A stretch of 64,000 bases of DNA from Pedobacter kyonggii (GCF_004310665.1 NZ_SIXF01000002.1:310001-374000), one strand, 5' to 3'. Positions 17,240 to 26,340 are shown, numbered from the stretch's first letter. The notes: a model not told the origin generated them from the letters alone. Numbers and translations: made by a program.

Positions 17240-18172
17240 ATGAAGAAAAAGAAAATAATTAAGACAAATGATAAGGTTCGTGCTTTAACACCTTTGCAGG
17301 TTACAAGTATAGCTATCACAACTGTAGTAATCTTATCTCTTTGGATGTTAAACTGGGTTCTTTTAGGAGATAAGATTCCCCAAGACGGCATTAATGATCG
17401 TGGAACGTTCGGTGATATGTTCGGAGCTGTAAACGCATTATTTTCTGGTCTTGCTTTTGGTGGAATTATATGGACTATTTTACTGCAACGCAACGAACTT
17501 AAACTTCAGCGGGAAGAATCTAGAGAGTCTAGAAAAGAAGCAGTTGAACAAAATAAAACTCTAAGAGCCCAGCGCTTTGAGCACACTTTTTTTAATATGC
17601 TAAATCTTCAGAACGAAATAATAAAAAACTTACAGACACCTACAGGGAAAGGCAGAAAAGTAATTCAAGATGCCAAGAATAGTTTAACTAGCTTTTTAAG
17701 CTTAAGTAATTTAAAGGAAATTGCAGGATCGCTGGAATGGGGTTTTTATAGAAATGAAACTTGGGAAGGACATTCCATTACAACATTTCATGCAGGAGGT
17801 GTATTAAAAGATTTTTATCATCAAGAATTCTATGATCAGTATTCCAGTCATTTCAACCACTACTTTCGCCATCTGTACCACATTTTTAAGTTTATCTACT
17901 TCTCGAAACTCGAGGTGGGAGAAAAAAATTTTTATGCTACCCTCGCACGGGCATCTCTTTCGCAAGATGAGTTATATTTAATAGCATTCAATGGCCTAAT
18001 TGAGGGATATGGTAATCCCAACTTCTTGTATCTAATTAAAGAATATGATATTCTTCAAAATTTTGTACGTGCAGAAGTACAACCCGATGTGTTCATAAAT
18101 CTCATTGATGAAGAATTAGCTTCAGTAATTTATCCATTTAAAGAGACAAAGCCGACAACGGTTAACTTTTAA
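17240..18172 (+). CDS. Putative phage abortive infection protein (putAbiC family)
   Basis: 310 residues. Two transmembrane helices near the N-terminus (about 22-45 and 60-82) enclose RGTFGDMFGAVNALFSGLAF, the hallmark of the putative AbiC-like family, then LLQRNELKLQREE leads into a coiled coil and a cytoplasmic helical domain starting RFEHTFFNMLNL. Members of this family are named for lactococcal abortive infection and are frequent in defence islands; the mechanism is not known. It is convergent with the next gene, whose stop lies 6 bases from its own. Confidence 0.8.
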   Translation: MKKKKIIKTNDKVRALTPLQVTSIAITTVVILSLWMLNWVLLGDKIPQDGINDRGTFGDMFGAVNALFSGLAFGGIIWTILLQRNELKLQREESRESRKEAVEQNKTLRAQRFEHTFFNMLNLQNEIIKNLQTPTGKGRKVIQDAKNSLTSFLSLSNLKEIAGSLEWGFYRNETWEGHSITTFHAGGVLKDFYHQEFYDQYSSHFNHYFRHLYHIFKFIYFSKLEVGEKNFYATLARASLSQDELYLIAFNGLIEGYGNPNFLYLIKEYDILQNFVRAEVQPDVFINLIDEELASVIYPFKETKPTTVNF

Positions 18173-18178
18173 GCAGGT

Positions 18179-19120
18179 CTATTCGTATTCACCAGATAAG
18201 TGTCTATTGACATCCTGAGTTAGCCTATCAATAATTAAAGACAAAGATTTCGATTTTTCTCCATCCAGACTGTCAGCCGTTTTCAATGCCAAACTGATAT
18301 TTTGGGTAATCACTAGTTTTTGGTGATATTCGGACATTTTTAAGATTGTCCGGTTATACAAATAAAAGAAAACTGCTGCAATAAATTCTGTGATTACACC
18401 CGATGCAGTAGTTACGTATGCAGGTTGAACGTTAGATGCGTTTGTGTACATCATAATAATTCCGGTAATCATTACAATGAAACCTACTATCCCAGCAGAG
18501 GCAGAAATCCAAAAGCTTTTATCAGCCTGTTCCTGTGTTTGAAGATAATATTGATCCAGGTACTTGAAATTGATCTCTACCAGTTTATTGAAAAAATCCT
18601 GTTCTAAGTTTTCTTTGAGTTGCTGGGCACCTTGTTCATTCAGTTTTAACTTAATTCTATTCAAATGACCTTGCCAGAGAGCACGAGTATATAGTGTAAA
18701 AAAAACAAATAATAATGTTGATAAAATTGCACCTAATCCGGCAAACAAGGGCATTTTTATTTTGTAGTCGCTAATTTGATCTCGCCTAATGTTCGCATTT
18801 ATCCTACTTTCTATCCTTTGGTACTTCGCTAACTCTTTTAAATAGTCTTTTTCGTTAGTAAATCGAGATTCACTAATGAAAAACCTGCCATTTTTACCAA
18901 CCGGAATCTCATTCATCACCAGAGAGTCCGTAAGCCTTTGCTCATTGTTATAATCGAAGTTGACAGATGTATAACTCAAGTAGGCCCCAGAAAAAAGGCC
19001 CACTAATACAAATAATATAATTAAGCTTCTATGCGATTTTCCATCGATTAAGCCTTCGAGACGAGATTGGATACGTCGCAAATGTTCCGTTTCATCTTCT
19101 GGTAATTTGTCTTCGTCCAT
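18179..19120 (-). CDS. Membrane protein with TRADD-N-associated transmembrane domain
   Basis: 313 residues. There is one transmembrane helix at about 32-50, a second pair around 120-140, and a C-terminal module with EINFKYLDQYYLQTQEQADK followed by two close transmembrane helices (ISASAGIVGFIVMITGII and a second ending FFYLYNR) and a cytoplasmic helix. That C-terminal module is the TRADD-N-associated two-transmembrane domain found in bacterial conflict systems with death-domain-like partners. The gene converges on the AbiC-like gene. A membrane-perturbing effector or sensor is plausible but not shown. Confidence 0.65.
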   Translation of the reverse strand: MDEDKLPEDETEHLRRIQSRLEGLIDGKSHRSLIILFVLVGLFSGAYLSYTSVNFDYNNEQRLTDSLVMNEIPVGKNGRFFISESRFTNEKDYLKELAKYQRIESRINANIRRDQISDYKIKMPLFAGLGAILSTLLFVFFTLYTRALWQGHLNRIKLKLNEQGAQQLKENLEQDFFNKLVEINFKYLDQYYLQTQEQADKSFWISASAGIVGFIVMITGIIMMYTNASNVQPAYVTTASGVITEFIAAVFFYLYNRTILKMSEYHQKLVITQNISLALKTADSLDGEKSKSLSLIIDRLTQDVNRHLSGEYE

Positions 19121-19401
19121 TTTTTGAGATAATTAATTTGATTTTGTATTGGCTGGAACTATCTGGTCACTAAAATATGTAATATTCTTCGTTGTAACTA
19201 ATGGTTAATCCATGTTCTGGAAAATATCGGGACTAATACAAAGCACTTGACAAAATACTAGGTTCCAGAAAAATTATAGAAAATGTATTCACACCTGGAG
19301 GTATTGTTATTAAGTTCGGCGAAGGTTAATGAAACGAATAGAAAGTCTGTCGCTTTTTCTTTATCAGCTTAAAGTGCGAACGCGCAGTCATTTTTGCCGA
19401 A

Positions 19402-19986
19402 TTGAAACACGAGGCAAATGGCGAGAGAGTGTTTCAGGAAGATCTTCACTTTTCATTTATGGAATTTGGCGGGAATAACATCGTTCATTACAATTTTGAT
19501 GAGGAGGAAACTAACTCGGAAAAAATTCTAGCAACTAGTGTCACCAATAGAATATTTCTGATCCATGACAAGGATTCGGGTAAAGAAGAGCGACATATTG
19601 GGTTAACTAAACAACTGGGGAAGAATTACCATTGTTTGGATACGCTCGAAATAGAAAATCTTTTATCGCCTGCCGTGTTGCAATTAACCTTAAAAGATTT
19701 CAAATTAAAAGCGGTTGTGGAATTAGAATTTAATGAGGTTACCCAAGAAGAATATGTCGATATTCCGTTTATTGATGTTGTAAAGAAGTTGACTACCTTA
19801 GATAAATTACGTAAAATTTTTCCAGAGGTAAAAGCAAACGCAGTGCCTAAACTATCTAATAAAGCTGATTTTGCAAGATCAGCCGTTGCCCATATCACAA
19901 GCTGGGAGGATCTTTCCCCATCAGCTCAGAAACTAACAACAGCTGTATACAAATTTATTAAATCACACAATAGCCATACTAGTTAA
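19402..19986 (+). pseudogene. C-terminal TOPRIM-like fragment of an OLD/AAA-type ATPase nuclease
   Basis: The frame is open from about 19345 but has no ATG; a TTG at 19402 is the only start-like codon. The sequence CERAVIFAELKHEANGERVF, then FSFMEFGGNNIVHYNF, then IFLIHDKDSGKE and LDTLEIENLLSP follows the order of TOPRIM segments in OLD-family and related AAA ATP-dependent nucleases (glycine turn, D-x-D/K-D). The entire N-terminal ATPase part is missing upstream. The next gene starts 2 bases after its stop, so the pair was once an operon. Called a 5'-truncated pseudogene with moderate confidence. Confidence 0.5.
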
Positions 19987-19988
19987 GA

Positions 19989-20543
19989 ATGACACCAACA
20001 GAGCAGTTTTGCAGAATATTAAGAGAAAGATCCACAGACCATTTGTCTGCGGGAAGACTATTGTTTACCAACCAGCTGTATGGCCAGGTTATATCTACTT
20101 TGCGGCAAGAACTGGATTCAATGGTTAGGGCTATTTTTCTTTTAAATCAGGATTTAGCCCCAAGACAGCATTTTATCGGGCAGACTTTGCAGAACGAAAA
20201 ATGGACATGGCCCAACACGCGCTCGCAAATCACTGACCGTAATATGGTTGATTTAGCCAATTCAATGTATGGTTGGACAAATTCCGTATACAAGCTCGGA
20301 TGCGCATTTATACACCTGTCTCCCATGGCTGACTATAGGAATGAAAACCCATTTCGGCAATTATCACCTGATGAAATCAACAGTATCAAACAGCATTTGC
20401 ATGATTACCACAGCTTTCCCCTGGCAAATGATTTGAACATGGAGGCCGTTAGTCCTTATTTACTCAAGGTATTGGACAAAGTTTCCAGTAATCTCGAATG
20501 TTATATAGGTTATCTCGAAGCTGACAAGATAGGCGTTAGCTAA
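19989..20543 (+). CDS. Hypothetical helical protein, possibly HEPN-like
   Basis: 184 residues, no signal peptide, largely helical. Visible features are LRQELDSMVRAIFLLNQD, ITDRNMVDLANSMYGWTNSVYKLGCAFIHLSP and HDYHSFPLANDLNM. The pattern of two long helices with a following polar-His segment is HEPN-like, but the canonical R-x4-6-H is not present. The gene begins 2 bases after the TOPRIM fragment and probably formed an operon with it. I recognise it only as a conserved hypothetical of the kind found beside nuclease genes. Confidence 0.55.
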   Translation: MTPTEQFCRILRERSTDHLSAGRLLFTNQLYGQVISTLRQELDSMVRAIFLLNQDLAPRQHFIGQTLQNEKWTWPNTRSQITDRNMVDLANSMYGWTNSVYKLGCAFIHLSPMADYRNENPFRQLSPDEINSIKQHLHDYHSFPLANDLNMEAVSPYLLKVLDKVSSNLECYIGYLEADKIGVS

Positions 20544-20595
20544 TTTTCTTTTACTCGGTATTTTGTGGGCCAGTTTTAGATGTCTACATTTAAAA

Positions 20596-21973
20596 ATGAT
20601 AACAATACCCATTGAAGAATTCAATATACCATTAGACCAGGATAAAGATGTTTTAAAGAGCTGGAATTGGTTTATGTCCCTGTTCTCTGATGAGGACTGG
20701 CAGAAAAGAAAAGAAGCCATTGAACAGCGAATTACAGTCGAAATAAAAGGGGGCGCTCCTTTTAGTGAATCTTTGGACAAAGGGACATTATTGGTGATAA
20801 ATGATGACCAGATAGGGTGGTTCCTATATTTAGTAGAAATGTTCTTAAAAGCGGCCCTACAAGTATGAATTTTTCCAGGGAGCGCGTGTCGTTCCGATCT
20901 TTAAAAGATTTGGGCAGGATTTTGATTTGCTGATGAGTATTGAAGGTGTCCGAAAGAAAGCCAAGAACCTGATTAAAGTCCGTAAATCGGAAGCCGATGC
21001 TTTATTGTTTGAGATGCTCACAGCATTGATGTGGGCAAGAAACGGTTGGGAAGTTAATTTTTTAGAAGAAAGCAAAACAGGAAAGATGCCTGATCTCCTC
21101 GCTAAAAAGGGTGACAAGGAATATCATATAGAATGTAAAAGGCAAAAAAAGACTTCAGAATATGCGTATAGAGAGACAAAGAAGCGCCAGGTTATGATCT
21201 CTTATATCAGCAAAGAACTACTCATCCACAATTTATTGCTTGATATCGTTTTTCATGTTGAATTGGAATCATTGTCTGACACTTATTTAAGAGATTTGTT
21301 AATTGAAAAGATTCCTACAATATCGAACCCAGGCCGAATTTCGGATGAGGGGAAAGTCGATATTGATATTTCATTTGTGGATATTAAGGGTATTAATGAA
21401 CATCTTGTAAAGTTTTTTGTAAAACATCATTCGCCACAGCTCAATTTGCTTATTGGAAAAAAGGCACCTGATAACTTGGGCTTCACTTCAGGTATGTATG
21501 CTAACTTTATTAAAGTAGGTGATGGTGAAGTCAATAATCAATACGTTAGCGAGATTAGCAACGCTTACGGAGTATTTTGGCATTGTGATGCTCCCGACGC
21601 CATATCGGCAAAAGCTAGGGACATAAAAAAACAACTATTTTCTGCACTCAAACAATTCCAGCCCAACCAGAATGTTGTTATCCATATTGGTATGGAAACT
21701 TTTGACGGCCCAGAAGTTGAAATGAAGCGAATGTTAAAGATCACAGATACGATTGAAAATGTTGAATTTAAAGCCCCAGATTTAAAATGGGCCTATTGTC
21801 ACTTTTTTCAATCTTATGCAACACCAGACGAAGCTTGGGTCTTTGATGAAACAGTGAACACCATTTCCTCAATACCACCTGAAGGCAAACCTCCACTAAT
21901 TTCCAGTTTCCTTGTTATTCCCGAAGATACAAGTTTACATAATCTAGCCCATTGGGAAAGACCATTGCCATAG
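20596..21973 (+). pseudogene. Frameshifted PD-(D/E)XK nuclease-like protein
   Basis: The ATG at 20596 opens a frame (MITIPIEEFNIPL) that stops at 20868 just after EMFLKAALQV. The continuation lies in another frame, starting YKYEFFQGARVVPIFKRFG before 20927 and running to 21973. Joined, the protein has about 455 residues. Its middle contains ARNGWEVNFLEES, then PDLLAKKGDKEYHIECKRQ, a D-x11-E-x-K motif of PD-(D/E)XK nucleases. The break is at a run of C residues near 20856 and needs one or two bases to repair, so this is either a recent inactivation or a sequencing miscount. Function beyond nuclease fold unknown. Confidence 0.6.
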
Positions 21974-21987
21974 AACATGAAATAATT

Positions 21988-22919
21988 TTAGGGCTTTTTA
22001 AACTTAACTTTTAATTCGTCAAAAGCGTTGTTAAACTCCTGCATCCTCATGTTTTGAAGCTGTATTAAAAAATCATCTTTAACATCTGTAGTATCAAGGT
22101 GAAAGCTTTTAGCCACTTTCGCCCTAGCTTTCCTAAGTTCAGCCTCTGTATATCCGTATCCAAGTGATAGCAGTTCCTCGGGAGATGAATCCATCCTGTA
22201 GTGGAAAACTTCACTGTTTAAGATATTCCTATCGTTTCCGTCGGTGTTGGGAGCGGTAATTTTTAAGCCAATTTTATGCGGTATAGAAAATTTAGTAACT
22301 ACGAACTCGCCATTCATTGTTAACCACCTTAGCTTTGAATCATAACTAAGATTTACATCACCAACAATGCAATCTAAAAAATCCTGTCCCAAGAAAGATT
22401 CAAGACTGCTAGATTTTTCGGCGGCTGGTTTATTTCCCTTTGCAGCGATTACAGTATCCAAATCAAACGCCTGGTATTCACGATCCGTAAAATTCAATAC
22501 AAAAGCGGCTTCTCTCCAGTTGGTCAGCTTTATTGATTGGGCTAAAATATTTTGGTCGAAGGCCCAATCTTTTTTCGACTGAAACATGATTGATTTTTTT
22601 TCAACTATATTCCCAACATTAAGTGTTAGCTCAAAGATACCATCTGCACCCAGTATATTTTCCGTGGCATTTGGCCCCGCCCTCGGAATTTATGATAGTT
22701 GATACTCCAATTCCATGTTCCTTGATTTCCTGCCTGCGCTTCTTTGACTTCTACTTTTTGATTTCTAATCCTTAAAGTAGCACCTAAATCTCCGGTTAAG
22801 GTATCTTCTTCTTCATTGGCAGATTCGTAACCTTCCAACGCAATTTCACAGTGTTCTTTTAAATGATTTTTAATTGCATTTTTAACTTCGTATGGGATGG
22901 AGAGTGTTCTTCGAGCCAT
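21988..22919 (-). pseudogene. Frameshifted conserved hypothetical protein
   Basis: Two minus-strand frames form one gene. The first, 22626-22919, starts MARRTLSIPYEVKNAIKNHL and reaches TWNWSINYHKFRGRG; adding one C in the C run at about 22672-22676 continues it as PNATENILGADGIFELT into the frame of the second piece (MFQSKKDWAFDQNIL onward) to 21988. The joined protein has about 310 residues, soluble, with no motif I can assign to an enzyme class. It is convergent with the nuclease-like gene, 14 bases apart, and may belong with it. Confidence 0.55.
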
Positions 22920-23005
22920 TGGGTAATATTTAAATAAAAAGTAAGTGATAACGGCGTTATGTTTGTTATATGGAAATGTATGGGATAGAGGTTATATAAC
23001 TCTCT

Positions 23006-23992
23006 TTATCCAGTTTGAGGATTAACCAATTCAGTGCAATACGGCCATCTTATTTTTTTTCTTCTCTCAGGTTTGCTAATATTCCTCTTTTGTAAGCCGC
23101 CGAGTATATAATTGAAATTCTGTGGAACATTAGTGTAGTACCCGCACATTACACATTGCCACGACTCAGGTGTATGCTCTAAATTAATTACGCCCATACT
23201 CTGATAAAGGCATTCAGGACATTGCTGTGTTTGATCTGCAGACTCGTTAAGCCCTGATCCTACGTTTTCGGCTACATAATAAATTTGATCCTCTGATTTA
23301 CAATATAAACACATTACTGTGTCAGGAGAATTGATGACGGGAGCAGATTGTTCACAGTTAGGACAACAATCAAAATAAGAAGTCAATGGAGCCTGAAAAT
23401 ATGGTTGCTTTTTTTTAGCTGTTTTAATTCTGATTGCAGTATAACAGTCGATGTCTCTCAACATTAAGTCAATTTTTTTAAACCGATCAAATTCCTCATA
23501 GAACTGTTTATAGACCTGATCGGCATAAAATTCAAGGCAAAAGTCGATGCCAAACGCTATCAGTTCCAGACATTTTTGTTCGTCTAACTCAAGGTGGTAG
23601 TGAGTATGTTTATGTCGGTTATTCCTTAGCTCATATAATGGCTTTGCTTTCAGCTGACTCAGATCAATGCTAAAGGGTGCCTTTTTTAACAATTTTCGGC
23701 TATCGTCGAAAGTGATAGTTTTGAAATCGCCCGACTTGATTGCGGCATTATCTATTTTCACGGGGTCGCTGACCACTAAGCGCCAATCATACCAGGCAAG
23801 TCGAAATTTGAGCAGGCATTCCAATGCATTTTGAATAGAACTTAAATTCATTTTCAACTGGTGAATATCATAGTACCTTGGTTTACGCCCATATGAAAGG
23901 TGTTCTGCAACGTGATGAATCATGTCACTCGCATTATTAAGTAAGTTGTCAGCAATATTGAAGCGCCATTGAGAGTCTTGGTCAAATGTCAT
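23006..23992 (-). CDS. HEPN-like protein with C-terminal zinc ribbons
   Basis: 328 residues. The N-terminal 180 residues are helical and contain LYELRNNRHKHTHYH, where R-N followed by His fits the HEPN R-x4-6-H ribonuclease motif. The C-terminal part has two CxxC pairs typical of zinc ribbons: CPNC...CLYC and CPEC...CVMC. The combination of a helical nuclease-type domain with a nucleic-acid-binding ribbon suggests an RNA-targeting protein. A small gene lies 17 bases upstream on the same strand, possibly a partner. HEPN is inferred from the motif only. Confidence 0.55.
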   Translation of the reverse strand: MTFDQDSQWRFNIADNLLNNASDMIHHVAEHLSYGRKPRYYDIHQLKMNLSSIQNALECLLKFRLAWYDWRLVVSDPVKIDNAAIKSGDFKTITFDDSRKLLKKAPFSIDLSQLKAKPLYELRNNRHKHTHYHLELDEQKCLELIAFGIDFCLEFYADQVYKQFYEEFDRFKKIDLMLRDIDCYTAIRIKTAKKKQPYFQAPLTSYFDCCPNCEQSAPVINSPDTVMCLYCKSEDQIYYVAENVGSGLNESADQTQQCPECLYQSMGVINLEHTPESWQCVMCGYYTNVPQNFNYILGGLQKRNISKPERRKKIRWPYCTELVNPQTG

Positions 23993-24009
23993 CCAGGTGA
24001 TTGAAAATG

Positions 24010-24285
24010 TTAATCTTTGTCTGAAATAGCTTCATGAATTGACATCACAGCCTCAGTCAAGTCGGTCCCGGACATATTACCTTTAAACCCCAATTGCATT
24101 GCAATTGCCTCCAATGCTACAGGTTTGTGCGAAGTATTAACCAGTAAGCCGTCCTTTATCGCTCCAGCAATCAATTCCGCTTGCTCGATCTTGGCGGCAA
24201 TCAGAAGCGCATCTGCGGTAGATAGGTCTTTGAAATCTTTTTTAAGGTCTTTTGCAGTTTCCTTAACTGTTTGATAGTAAGTCAT
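24010..24285 (-). CDS. Small hypothetical protein upstream of the HEPN-like gene
   Basis: 91 residues from the ATG at 24285 (an upstream ATG at 24312 would add nine). Helical, Ala- and Glu-rich, without known domain: TYYQTVKETAKDLKKDF, then LLIAAKIEQAELIAGAI. Seventeen bases separate it from the HEPN-like gene downstream, so the two are likely one operon. As the first gene of a two-gene operon with a putative RNase it could be the antitoxin, which is only inference from position. Confidence 0.55.
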   Translation of the reverse strand: MTYYQTVKETAKDLKKDFKDLSTADALLIAAKIEQAELIAGAIKDGLLVNTSHKPVALEAIAMQLGFKGNMSGTDLTEAVMSIHEAISDKD

Positions 24286-24422
24286 ACTTGTTTGTTTGTT
24301 TAAAGGTAACAAATCCGCGAAACAATACTAACCTTGAAAACTCTACTATAGCAAAAGTCAGATTTTCATAAATTGATAGATACACTTTGTAATGGTCCCT
24401 ACTTAAGTTAATATCTTACATT

Positions 24423-24581
24423 ATGAAACAAATAACAATCAGAAGGCAACCCAAGCCCAAGCACAAAAAGCCTATCCGTGAGCCTAAAAACGAAGAAAAT
24501 CCTATAGGTAGCGATAAAATTTTCGTAAATTTAATAGCAGATATCGTATTTGAAAACCTATTAAACAAGTATAGAAAATGA
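24423..24581 (+). CDS. Small basic protein coupled to the serine recombinase
   Basis: 52 residues starting MKQITIRRQPKPKHKKP and ending LLNKYRK. Its TGA overlaps the recombinase ATG (ATGA at 24578-24581), so translation is coupled. The basic N-terminus and helical C-terminus would suit a DNA-binding accessory factor for the recombinase, such as a directionality factor, but I do not recognise the family. Confidence 0.55.
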   Translation: MKQITIRRQPKPKHKKPIREPKNEENPIGSDKIFVNLIADIVFENLLNKYRK

Positions 24582-26081
24582 ATGCCATAGGCTATATAAG
24601 AATCAGTAAAAAAGACCAGTCCACCCATTCACTGGACTATCAAGAGAAAAGCATCCGTGATTACTGTGATCGCAATGCTCTTGAGCTTGGCTCGCTCTTT
24701 ATAGATGACGGGGAAAGCAGCTATACCTTTGACAGGCCGGATTATAAAGCACTTGAAGATTTCATTAAAAAGAATAAAAAATCAGTTAAATACCTTGTCA
24801 TATTTGACCATGACCGATTCAGCCGTAACCTGCCCGAAGCACTGCAAAAGATCGAATTTTTAGAGAAAAGCATGATCTGAAAGTAATAGCGGTAAGTGAG
24901 CCATTGGACATTGACACCAGTGATCCCTCAGTGTTTTTGCTCCGGGCCTTCAAATACCTGATCGCCAATCAGGAATTAATGACCATCAGAAAAAGGGCGA
25001 AAGTAAGCGCACGACATGCACAGGAATCAGGTAGGTACCTTAATAAAGCACCTTATGGCTATATCAATGGTAAACACACTGATGGTAAAATGATCTTGCA
25101 GATTGACGAATCTAAGGTATTCATTATAGAAAAAACTACAGGGATTATCTGAATGGCATTCCTCATTATATAATTCACAAAGAGGTTAAAAAGCTTGGGT
25201 TTCCACATCACTCTGCCAGTGCCATTTTTCGCGCACTTAATAACCCATTGTATTGCGGACTGGTAAGGGTCTGCGCTTATGGCAAGCTGCCTGAAAAGCT
25301 GGTGAAAGGGGTTCATGAAGCAATTATACCGGAATCACTCTATTATAGGGTGCAGGCTAAGCTAAACGGAAATAAAAGGGGAAAGGAGTCCAAGCCAAAA
25401 GATGAATTTCCACTGAAGGGAATTATTAAAAGCCCTTGCTGTGGCAGGAACTTAACCGCTGGATGGAGTACAGGAAGGTTAAAGAAATATATGTATTACC
25501 GCTGTTTGGATCATTCCAACGTAAACATATCCGGAATTGAGTTGCACGAAAAATTTGAGGAGTTGTTGCGGCATTTAAGCTTTACTCAGGCTTTTGTAGA
25601 TGAAGTTGTGGAGTTGGTTTCAGGAAAAGTAAAAGAGATCCTGAAATCAAACGAAAATAGGTTAAAAGTACTTAGGCAGCAATTACAGGGGGTAGAAGTA
25701 ATGATTGCCAGTGTAGAGGAAAAACTTTTTTCTGATGTGATTAATGATGATACCTACAAAAGGAACATGCAGAAGTTTAGAGGGGAGCAGGGTAAATTGA
25801 ATGATGAAATCGAAAGTCTGAATAGCTTAGCTGACAACATTCAGCAGGATTTATTGGTATTACCGTATATGTTGAACCTGCATCAGGTCTATATTGATGC
25901 GCCGCTCGGACAGAAGCATGCGATGATTAGAGAGGTGTTCAAAGATAATCTCACATATAAAAATGGGATGTTTAGAACACCTTCGGTCAATCCAGATTTA
26001 AAATGTAACTTACTGTTATTAAAGCAAATAGGGTTGCTCGAAATCGAGCAACCCTATCACTTTGAGAAGTCATTCTCCTAC
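24578..26081 (+). pseudogene. Large serine recombinase with two frameshifts
   Basis: The N-terminal resolvase domain starts MNAIGYIRISKKDQSTHSLD (catalytic serine in the R-I-S motif) and includes FDHDRFSRN. The frame breaks near 24869, where one A is missing from an A run (expected EKKHDLKVIAV), and again near 25132 (expected IEKYYRDYLNG). The third frame holds the recombinase domain, the zinc ribbon with SPCCGR...YYRC, a coiled coil (about 25630-25850) and the C-terminal block seen in the three scars. The frame runs on into antisense tRNA-Ser sequence, so the native C-terminus is set by the attachment site. This is the integrase of the element joined to the tRNA; as it stands it would not make full-length protein. 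Confidence 0.8.
26031..26054. other. Hairpin at the 3' end of the recombinase gene
   Basis: GGGTTGCTCGA and TCGAGCAACCC form an 11-bp perfect stem with a 2-base spacer, so some stem bases must open to form the loop. The scars at 2273 and 13346 carry a version of the same stem (GGTTGCTC/GAGCAACC, one mismatch in the latter). No T-run follows. Conservation next to the attachment site suggests a role in recombination or transcript end formation. Confidence 0.5.
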
Positions 26082-26083
26082 TG

Positions 26084-26168
26084 CGGAGAGCGAGGGATTC
26101 GAACCCCCGGACCTGTTACAGTCAACAGTTTTCAAGACTGCCGCATTCGACCACTCTGCCAGCTCTCC
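26084..26168 (-). tRNA. tRNA-Ser (anticodon UGA)
   Basis: On the minus strand the 85-base gene starts GGAGAGCTGGCAGAGTGG and ends in GCTCTCC plus discriminator G. The acceptor stem GGAGAGC/GCTCTCC is perfect, the anticodon stem GCAGT/ACTGT encloses the loop CTTGAAA (anticodon TGA), a long variable arm typical of serine tRNAs follows, and the T-loop is GGGGG-TTCGAAT-CCCTC. CCA is not encoded. Its 3' end (26082-26103 on the plus strand) is the apparent attachment site for the adjacent serine recombinase element. Confidence 0.95.
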
Positions 26169-26340
26169 GCTGCAAAAGTACGAACTTGGCGCAAATCTGC
26201 AAATGATTTCCATTCAAATATTTGCATAAATATTTTAAGCGTTGCTAATCATTTAGTTAGGTCGCATAAAAACTTTCAAAAAAACAAATTAAGGGCCAAT
26301 AATGGCTATTTTAGGTGCAATTTTGGACTTTATGTTTAAA

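Noticed and set aside
13665-24312. Calling the block a known named system (CBASS, BREX, Zorya, Thoeris, type I restriction)
   Set aside because: None of the required cores (cyclase, PglX/PglZ, ZorAB, TIR-NADase, HsdRMS) was seen in the proteins.
26082-26339. Protein-like extension of the recombinase frame past the attachment site
   Set aside because: This stretch is the complement of tRNA-Ser and spacer; it is translated only on paper.
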